Positions 6,395 to 11,657 of a stretch of DNA of 11,657 nt are shown here, piece by piece (the first letter of the stretch is position 1; every line of letters begins with the position of its first letter). Where the stretch lies: the NCBI GenBank assembly GCA_903957405.1, contig CAJBPC010000419.1:1-11657 (forward strand), given 5' to 3'. This DNA comes from an uncultured bacterium (GTDB lineage Bacteria > Bacteroidota > Bacteroidia > Chitinophagales > Chitinophagaceae). The notes below the pieces were generated by a model, which had not been told where the DNA came from, made no database searches, and saw only the letters and a program-made list of their open reading frames with translations. The translations under genes and the position numbers were made by a program.

Positions 6395-6703
6395 ATGTCC
6401 GAACAGGATCAAAGCCAACTCAACATAGAAATATCCGAAGAAATCGCAGAAGGCCAGTACGCCAACCTGGCCATCATCACCCATAGCCACGCAGAGTTCG
6501 TGCTTGACTTCGTCAACGTCATGCCCGGCACGCCTAAAAGCCGTGTGAAATCAAGGATCATCCTCACGCCTCAGCATGCCAAACGGCTCATGAAAGCGCT
6601 GAAGGAAAACCTCGAGAAATTCGAACATGCCAACGGCTTCATCAAAGACCTCGAGGAGGTACAGATGCCGATGCATTTCGGCGGACCAACGCCGCAGGCC
6701 TGA
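6395..6703 (+). CDS. DUF3467 family protein
   Basis: Small acidic protein of 102 aa, a common length for DUF3467, a family widespread in Bacteroidota with no known function. Recognisable features are the NIEISEEIAEGQYANLAII stretch (10-28), the segment EFVLDFVNVMPG (34-45), SRIILTPQHAKRLMKALKENL (53-73) and a C-terminal helix ending in a Pro/Gly tail. There is no signal peptide or membrane segment, so it should be cytosolic. An in-frame ATG at 6347 would add 16 residues unlike the family; 6395 starts the conserved part. The last 62 bp overlap, tail to tail, the 3' end of the minus-strand HhH-barrel gene. Confidence 0.88.
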   Translation: MSEQDQSQLNIEISEEIAEGQYANLAIITHSHAEFVLDFVNVMPGTPKSRVKSRIILTPQHAKRLMKALKENLEKFEHANGFIKDLEEVQMPMHFGGPTPQA

Positions 6704-8720
6704 CATCACTGAAACTCCAGATCCCCTGCATCCGAAACTCGGTGCGACCGGCATTTTCGACAAATACCGTCCTCGCGTATTTGCAGGAAACCCGCCATTG
6801 CCTGCCGATCTTACGGGAAAACACAACATAACACCTTGCTCCTGTCTCGAAAAGCGTCGACACGGCATGCTGGAAAAGCACGTCGTTCTCATACGCATAG
6901 ATCCTTGCCCCGTAGCCTTCCGTATCGAAATACGCCAGCCGGGCGATGACAGAAAACGGTTTCCCCATCGGTTTATACAATAGGTCTGTCAGAAAAAGAC
7001 TCCCATCCTCCCTCGCCAAACCCAAACGATGCCTGCTGTATTCCGCACGGGCCCTCAAGAGGATGTCGGTCCCGAAATGCATGGACAGCTGCATGCGCAG
7101 TCCCGACCGGATGCCGGGAGTCAAGGCATACATGTTCGCGCCGAAAGCCTGTTGATTCATTTCCTTTGACTCATACTGCCAACGGATGGAGACTTCCGTC
7201 TTCTTGTGCGGTTTGTAGACGGCATGCCACATCGTGCTGTAGCCACCCGAAGGCCTGTCGGCCCGGTATGTGATCCACGGAAAACGATACAGGTCGATAT
7301 GTCCGTTGATCCGCCACGACGGCACGGGCCTGATCGTTATGCCTGCATAAATACCGCGCTCATTCGCAGGTTCAGAACCCTCCGTAAAAGCGTTCGCCTG
7401 AAGGGCTCTGTAAGCGGGGTCGATATGCCGATGGACGATGGAGACATCCACGGAGGGGTGCAGACTGGCCATCAACCCATTGAGAAAAGCCTTACTGCCC
7501 CGCTGGTCCACAGCGGCCTCTCCGAAAAAATGGACGTTCCGGACCGTACATCCGTAATCCATGGAGAAATTCGACCAGCGCCGCCCGGCGATGGCATATA
7601 GGTTGTGGGGATCCGGTGCTTTTTGCAGCGGAAGGCTGAACCCATAACCGATGCCATTCACGGATATGCGCAGACCGCTGCCACGAAAGCGCAGACTCCC
7701 GCCGACCGTCCGTTGCAGCAGCGCATCCTTGTCGTCCAGCTCTGAAAGGGTGCGGTGGTATCCAGAAGTCTGGAACGAACTGACCCGTCTTCCCGCAGCC
7801 GAGAGGCTGTCACCCGTGATATTGGCATCCATCCGGTCAAATGACAGGAATAGCAACCCTTCCCAGGACCGGCGATGCAATTGCAAACCCACCCCGCGCT
7901 GGAAGCGGTTCTCGTCCGTTCCGTTATATGGCCGCAGTGCCTGCCCCTGCCGAAGCACGAGCATCGACTCAGACGTCTTTCGAAACGCCATTCCCTGCCA
8001 GCGGATGAGTCCCTGGCCAAGGCTCACCTGATAGTCTCCTACGACCAACGCCCTTATGAACTTCAGGTCGCGCAGCGAGAGATGCCAGGAGGAATAGTCG
8101 AAACCGCCCCCTCTCCCGCTTCGGAAAAGCACCTCCCCCGGATCCTTCTCTACCGTGACACCCCATTGCAACAGGTTCCGGAAACGATAGTTGTACCGCA
8201 TCATCAGCTTCACCGGGTCACCGGAATAGCCGAGAGAGGGAACGACGGAATCTTTAAGTCCATGGCCGTCGGCCCATTGCCTGCCTGAACGCAGCATCAC
8301 CATATGCTCCCCCTTGAGAAGACGCTCTTTCAAAACGGGCAGGATATGCTGATCAGCGGCCAGCTTCACATAGGGCAGCACCCGCCGGATGGTCTCCGCA
8401 TCCCAGCCCGGCACGGCCTGCAATTCCATCAGATCGATGAAGGGTCCGCGAAGTCGTCGGTACTGCTCGAAATGCCGCACCTGAAGTGCCGTCAATGCGA
8501 GCATCTCCCCCATCATGTCGGGGTCGGCACCGTTCAGGTCGAGTTTCTGCCGCAGATGCCTGTCGAGCCACTGCGACTGCCCGTCGTCCTCGGGCTCACG
8601 GTCATCCTCAACCGAAGCGACCTGCTCGATGGCCTGCGTCACGGTTTCCTGCACCTCCGCTTCCTGCGACAGGCACTGCATGCCGGCCATGCACATCAGG
8701 ATCGCCGATATGATCCTCAT
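6642..8720 (-). CDS. Exported helix-hairpin-helix protein with C-terminal outer-membrane barrel-like region
   Basis: The 692-aa product begins with a signal peptide (about 1-19, MRIISAILMCMAG, likely cut after CLSQ). A charged acidic linker follows (about 20-56), then a ComEA-like tandem HhH domain: LDLNGADPDMM (60-70), EQYRRLRGPF (85-94), LQAVPGWDAETIRRVLPYV (100-118). HhH domains of this type usually bind DNA backbone without sequence preference. Residues from about 136 to 670 are rich in alternating aromatic and polar residues, as in beta strands, and contain SLGQGLIRWQGMAF (233-246), resembling GQGL..W.G segments recalled from related Bacteroidota proteins. The barrel-like part closes with GIWSF (666-670), a typical terminal strand ending in Phe. 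A further 22 residues are nearly all antisense to DUF3467. The ATG at 8720 overlaps the stop of the upstream OMP gene by four bases, so the two are probably translationally coupled. Function is unknown. Confidence 0.85.
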   Translation of the reverse strand: MRIISAILMCMAGMQCLSQEAEVQETVTQAIEQVASVEDDREPEDDGQSQWLDRHLRQKLDLNGADPDMMGEMLALTALQVRHFEQYRRLRGPFIDLMELQAVPGWDAETIRRVLPYVKLAADQHILPVLKERLLKGEHMVMLRSGRQWADGHGLKDSVVPSLGYSGDPVKLMMRYNYRFRNLLQWGVTVEKDPGEVLFRSGRGGGFDYSSWHLSLRDLKFIRALVVGDYQVSLGQGLIRWQGMAFRKTSESMLVLRQGQALRPYNGTDENRFQRGVGLQLHRRSWEGLLFLSFDRMDANITGDSLSAAGRRVSSFQTSGYHRTLSELDDKDALLQRTVGGSLRFRGSGLRISVNGIGYGFSLPLQKAPDPHNLYAIAGRRWSNFSMDYGCTVRNVHFFGEAAVDQRGSKAFLNGLMASLHPSVDVSIVHRHIDPAYRALQANAFTEGSEPANERGIYAGITIRPVPSWRINGHIDLYRFPWITYRADRPSGGYSTMWHAVYKPHKKTEVSIRWQYESKEMNQQAFGANMYALTPGIRSGLRMQLSMHFGTDILLRARAEYSRHRLGLAREDGSLFLTDLLYKPMGKPFSVIARLAYFDTEGYGARIYAYENDVLFQHAVSTLFETGARCYVVFSRKIGRQWRVSCKYARTVFVENAGRTEFRMQGIWSFSDVRPAALVRRNASASVPPRGL

Positions 8721-9553
8721 TGGTCGTCTTTCTTTTTTTCCACCCACTGCAGTCCGATGCCGCTCGTCACACCGAGCATGGGATGGTGCTGCACAAGCAG
8801 ATCAACACGCATCCGGTCCCTGCGGTATCCGGCAGATAAAAAAGAGGTCATCGTCGCCGTGCTGAAGCCCGTCATGAACCGAAAAACACCCATCGGTTCG
8901 TAGAATAAAAACGGCTGAAAAGTCACCGGCCGGCCCTGCTCCCTGACAATATCCACGGCGAAACCGGAATGCGCCGAAAATGCATAACCCGCCGCAACAC
9001 GAAATGCCACCGGAAGCCGCTGCGAGGACGGACTCCGGGGGCGGGCGGCGGTGGGATTGAACAGATGAAGGGAGATGCGGAGCTTCGGGGCAACGGTGAA
9101 CACCGCGCCCCATTCCGCCACGACGGTGCCCGCCCCTCCGTAATCGGCTATGCGCAACCGGTAGTATCCCATACGAATACCGGTGCAAATGACGTCTGAC
9201 AGCCGCAGTCCATATCCGACACCCGCCTGCAGCTCGGAATATCCGACCATGTGGCGGAGGTCGGCCATGAAGCCGAAAGCACCGTTACCCGCAGGCGTTC
9301 CCGCCGCAAGACTCAGCAGCAGCGGCCCTCCGGGCACACCATTCCTTTCGATATGGGCTCCCGCCATCCGCCCCCCGACAGAAGCGATCGCACCGGGATG
9401 CCTCGTGTGACCGAAGACATCCCCCTGCAACCCTGACACGGCCGCACCATACTGCCATACCATCGCCACCGGTCCCGGAATGGATTGACAATGCCCCTCA
9501 CACACCCAATAAAACATGCAAAAAACGACACAGAGTTTCCGATATCCACACAT
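8717..9553 (-). CDS. Outer-membrane beta-barrel protein, PorV/PorQ/FadL-like (tentative)
   Basis: The 278-aa product has an N-terminal hydrophobic, Cys-rich segment (CVVFCMFYWVCEGHCQS, about 8-24) that serves as a signal peptide. Next come VFGHTRHPGAIASVGG (46-61), which recalls the 'NNPAGLA' segment near the N-terminus of FadL/PorV-type barrels, and many Gly/aromatic alternating strands (for example SELQAGVGYGLRLSDV, FAVDIVREQ, FQPFLFYEPMGVFRF). The ATG at 9553 is chosen because upstream in-frame starts (9616, 9646) add residues without export character and reach the folD start. The gene is first in a two-gene unit with the HhH-barrel gene (ATGA overlap at 8717-8720) and diverges from folD. 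Family assignment is uncertain; the export and barrel calls are firmer. Confidence 0.75.
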   Translation of the reverse strand: MCGYRKLCVVFCMFYWVCEGHCQSIPGPVAMVWQYGAAVSGLQGDVFGHTRHPGAIASVGGRMAGAHIERNGVPGGPLLLSLAAGTPAGNGAFGFMADLRHMVGYSELQAGVGYGLRLSDVICTGIRMGYYRLRIADYGGAGTVVAEWGAVFTVAPKLRISLHLFNPTAARPRSPSSQRLPVAFRVAAGYAFSAHSGFAVDIVREQGRPVTFQPFLFYEPMGVFRFMTGFSTATMTSFLSAGYRRDRMRVDLLVQHHPMLGVTSGIGLQWVEKKKDDQ

Positions 9554-9605
9554 GATGCAAAACTGCGCCAACGGAGAAGGGGTTTCAAAGGTCAAAACAA
9601 CGGAT

Positions 9606-9636
9606 TTGGACTGCATTTTCACGCACGATACCTTTG
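9606..9636 (+). promoter_or_regulatory. Bacteroidota-type promoter of folD-queE operon
   Basis: TTG (9606-9608), 20 bases, then TACCTTTG (9629-9636) matches the TTG-N~20-TAnnTTTG consensus at every defined base. The expected start site is about 9640-9643, which is at the folD ATG (9641). The opposite strand of the same 87-bp gap has GACCTTTG (one mismatch) as a weaker candidate for the divergent OMP gene. Confidence 0.6.
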
Positions 9637-9640
9637 CGGC

Positions 9641-10516
9641 ATGCAATTACTCGACGGGAAACTGGTATCCCAGGCTGTACGGGACGACCTGCGGTCAAAA
9701 GTGGCGGTTCGCCTGCAACAAGGCAGGAAAGTTCCGCACCTGGCAGCGATACTGATCGGAAACAACGGCGCCAGTGAAACCTATGTGTCTTCCAAGGTGC
9801 GGTCCTGCGAAGAGATCGGCTTCCGATCCACCCTTATCCGGCTGCCAGATGACATATCGGAAGAGGCATTGCTGTTCCACATCGACGAATGCAACCAGGA
9901 TTTCGACATCGACGGGATCCTCGTGCAGTTGCCCTTGCCAAAGCATATCTCAGAGCAGAAAGTCATTGAAGGCATATTCGTAGGAAAGGACGTCGATGGC
10001 TTCCATCCGGAGTCCGTCGGGCGGATGGTGCAAGGCCTTCCCGCATTCTTGCCGGCCACGCCTTACGGGATTTTGCTATTGCTCGAGCACTACAGGATCG
10101 AGACGAAAGGCAAGCACGCCGTGATCATTGGACGCAGCAATATAGTAGGACGCCCGATCAGCATCCTCCTGAACCGAAACGACTACCCCGGCAACTGCAC
10201 CGTAACGGTCTGTCACTCACACACCCCGAACCTGAAAGACATCTGCCTGCAGGCCGATATCATCGTCGCTGCACTGGGCAGGCCGGCATTCCTGACAGGG
10301 GATATGGTCAGGGAAGGTGCCGTCGTCATCGATGTGGGCATCACCCGCGTGCCCGACAGCTCGAAGAAATCGGGATTCTCCATCAGGGGCGATGTGGACT
10401 TCGAAACCGTGGCGCCCAGATGCAGCCATATCACTCCCGTACCCGGAGGCGTGGGGCCCATGACCATCGCCGCACTGCTCATGAACACATGGCAGGCCTG
10501 CATTGCCAAAGACTAA
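9641..10516 (+). CDS. folD: Bifunctional methylene-THF dehydrogenase / methenyl-THF cyclohydrolase
   Basis: Interconverts 5,10-methylene-THF, 5,10-methenyl-THF and 10-formyl-THF in the cytosol, balancing one-carbon units for purines and formyl-Met-tRNA. The 291-aa length is usual. MQLLDGK opens the protein as in most homologues, so the ATG at 9641 is chosen although the frame is open upstream. Motifs: catalytic Y48 and K52 in YVSSKVRSCEEIGF (48-61), DGILVQLPLP (91-100), the NAD(P)-binding loop VIIGRSNIVGRP (161-172), and the C-terminal signature PVPGGVGPMTIAALLMNT (266-283). The queE ATG begins seven bases after the stop, so they form an operon. No Shine-Dalgarno sequence precedes the start, and the promoter is nearly on top of it. 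Confidence 0.97.
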   Translation: MQLLDGKLVSQAVRDDLRSKVAVRLQQGRKVPHLAAILIGNNGASETYVSSKVRSCEEIGFRSTLIRLPDDISEEALLFHIDECNQDFDIDGILVQLPLPKHISEQKVIEGIFVGKDVDGFHPESVGRMVQGLPAFLPATPYGILLLLEHYRIETKGKHAVIIGRSNIVGRPISILLNRNDYPGNCTVTVCHSHTPNLKDICLQADIIVAALGRPAFLTGDMVREGAVVIDVGITRVPDSSKKSGFSIRGDVDFETVAPRCSHITPVPGGVGPMTIAALLMNTWQACIAKD

Positions 10517-10523
10517 AAAAAAC

Positions 10524-11150
10524 ATGAATCCTTCCCAGCAACATATCGAACAGGAACGACTACCCGTCATGGAACATTTCTATACCCTGCAGGGAGAAGG
10601 ATTCCATCAGGGAAAAGCGGCATACTTCATCCGCCTCGGAGGATGTGATGTGGGATGCGTATGGTGCGATGTGAAGGAAAGCTGGGACCTGTCGAAACAC
10701 CCGATGACGAAGATCTCAGACCTACTCGTTGCCGTCAGGTCCACGCCGGCCAGGATCGTCGTCATCACAGGAGGAGAACCGCTCATGCACAACCTCGACG
10801 GGTTGACCGCAACACTCAGGGGCAAGGGCCTTCAGACGCATATCGAGACCTCCGGTGCCCATCCGCTCAGCGGCACATGGGACTGGATCTGCCTGTCACC
10901 CAAGAAATTCAAGGCCCCGCTGCCCGAGGTGGTGATGAAGGCTGACGAACTGAAAGTGGTCATCTACCACAAAAGCGATTTCGACTGGGCTGAAAAATAC
11001 GCAGCCATGGTGAAACCCGCCTGTAAATTGTATCTTCAACCTGAATGGGAAAGGGATGCAACCATCACACCCCTGATCATTGACTATATCAAGGAACATC
11101 CGCAATGGGAACTGTCGCTTCAGATGCATAAGTACATCAACGTACCCTGA
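10524..11150 (+). CDS. queE: 7-carboxy-7-deazaguanine synthase (radical SAM)
   Basis: Converts 6-carboxytetrahydropterin to 7-carboxy-7-deazaguanine, the ring-contraction step on the way to queuosine in tRNA. The start at 10524 gives 208 aa; an in-frame TTG at 10503 would overlap folD and is less likely. FYTLQGEG (19-26) is the QueE entry motif. The iron-sulphur cysteines are C41, C45 and C48 in a CX3CX2C pattern (GCDVGCVWCD), followed by the SAM-binding ITGGEP (81-86) and HIETSG (106-111). LSPK (124-127), LQPEW (171-175) and QMHKYINVP (200-208) are typical late motifs. The other queuosine genes (queC, queD, queF) are not in the window. The next gene begins 36 bases downstream, or directly at the stop if its first ATG is used. 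Confidence 0.95.
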   Translation: MNPSQQHIEQERLPVMEHFYTLQGEGFHQGKAAYFIRLGGCDVGCVWCDVKESWDLSKHPMTKISDLLVAVRSTPARIVVITGGEPLMHNLDGLTATLRGKGLQTHIETSGAHPLSGTWDWICLSPKKFKAPLPEVVMKADELKVVIYHKSDFDWAEKYAAMVKPACKLYLQPEWERDATITPLIIDYIKEHPQWELSLQMHKYINVP

Positions 11151-11186
11151 ATGCCGCAGCCTGCCTCGATCCCGCGGTCAAACACC

Positions 11187-11657
11187 ATGTCACCGATGCG
11201 CGCGCTGATCTTCACCATCCTTCTGCTGACAGGGCAATTGTTTGTCGTGGCACAGGGCTATGACCCCGCACGAGTGAACAAGAAGGCCGCCGGATACTAC
11301 AGCAAAGCCATTCTCCGGGCCGAAGACGGAGACTTCAAGGGTGCCATCGCACTGATAGACCTGGCCATACAGGCAGACAAGACATTCGTGGATGCATACC
11401 TCTCCAAAGCCGGACTCTACGGTGAGATGAAGGATTACGCGAATGCCGTCGTCAACTACACTAAGGCATTTTCTATGGATGCCGAATATACCCGGGAATA
11501 CAAGCTCCCCTGCGCGATAAACATGGCGGGTAGTGGCGATTTCAAGAGTGCCTTGGAGGCGATCGAGGATTTCCTGGAGATCCCGAGCCTCAACGAAAGC
11601 AGCCGAAAAGCGGGAGAGTACAGAAAAAAAAGCTTCCAGTTCGCGCTGGAGACGGCG
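11187..11657 (+). CDS. TPR protein, N-terminal part; probably a TPR-PD40-OmpA envelope protein (partial)
   Basis: An open frame runs to the window edge without a stop, so only about 157 residues are seen. They show a signal peptide (MRALIFTILLLTGQLFVVAQ, ending near GYD) and then two to three TPR-like helical pairs: KAAGYYSKAILRAEDGDFKGA, FVDAYLSKAGLYGEMKDY, YKLPCAINMAGSGDFKSALE. The stretch DPARVNKKAAGYY and the segment NESSRKAGEYRKKS match my recollection of the start of Bacteroidota proteins that continue with PD40 propeller repeats and a C-terminal OmpA peptidoglycan-binding domain, the layout of PorE of the type IX secretion system; this continuation is not visible here. The frame is also open from an ATG at 11151, immediately after the queE stop. 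ATG 11187 or 11196 places the hydrophobic segment properly. Confidence 0.75.
   Translation, partial: MSPMRALIFTILLLTGQLFVVAQGYDPARVNKKAAGYYSKAILRAEDGDFKGAIALIDLAIQADKTFVDAYLSKAGLYGEMKDYANAVVNYTKAFSMDAEYTREYKLPCAINMAGSGDFKSALEAIEDFLEIPSLNESSRKAGEYRKKSFQFALETA

Noticed and set aside
6301..6486. Possible small gene starting with ATGA overlap at the radC stop
   Set aside because: The product is Arg/His/Pro-rich, overlaps the start of the DUF3467 gene in another frame, and resembles no family. The ATGA overlap looks fortuitous.
9554..9646. Upstream starts (9616, 9646) for the OMP gene
   Set aside because: They would bury the signal peptide 21-31 residues inside the protein and run into the folD promoter and start codon.
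1..11657. CRISPR arrays, insertion sequences, toxin-antitoxin or phage-defence genes
   Set aside because: None seen. Apart from the 43-bp tRNA-related duplication there are no longer repeats, transposase-like proteins or recognisable defence motifs.

Overview
The window most likely comes from a Bacteroidota bacterium, probably of the Chitinophagales type (inference). The reasons are a fused E1 alpha/beta 2-oxoacid dehydrogenase, a CTC-type L25, a DUF3467 protein, a large helix-hairpin-helix (HhH) outer-membrane barrel, and the start of a TPR protein of the PD40/OmpA type. Starts mostly lack Shine-Dalgarno sequences, and several upstream regions carry the Bacteroidota sigma-factor pattern TTG-N18..20-TAnnTTTG. 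Base composition is moderately GC-rich and even throughout, with no sign of a mobile element, CRISPR array or prophage.

Left block, minus strand (1-5451), read right to left: prs (PRPP synthetase), rplY (L25), a strong intrinsic terminator, pth (peptidyl-tRNA hydrolase), a FAHD1-type fumarylacetoacetate hydrolase, the fused E1 alpha/beta enzyme, then a tRNA with anticodon CAT that is cut by the window edge. prs-rplY-pth is a recurrent translation/nucleotide neighbourhood in bacteria. The tRNA is preceded by a truncated, nearly identical copy of its own 5' half, and both lie behind a near-ideal promoter.

Middle block: radC and a DUF3467 gene run on the plus strand from a divergent region shared with prs. 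DUF3467 runs tail-to-tail into, and overlaps by 62 bp, a minus-strand pair: a PorV/FadL-like outer-membrane protein followed, with an ATGA start/stop overlap, by a large protein with a signal peptide, a ComEA-like HhH domain and a long barrel-like region.

Right block, plus strand (9641-end): folD, queE and the N-terminal part of a TPR lipoprotein-like or OmpA-family protein form a tight operon. It diverges from the outer-membrane pair across an 87-bp gap. The folD promoter lies so close to the ATG that the mRNA may be leaderless.

Most of the window is housekeeping. The parts least explained by known biology are the HhH-barrel/OMP pair, the half-tRNA in the tRNA leader, and the antisense-encoded tail of the barrel protein. 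No stretch longer than about 160 bases lacks a gene.
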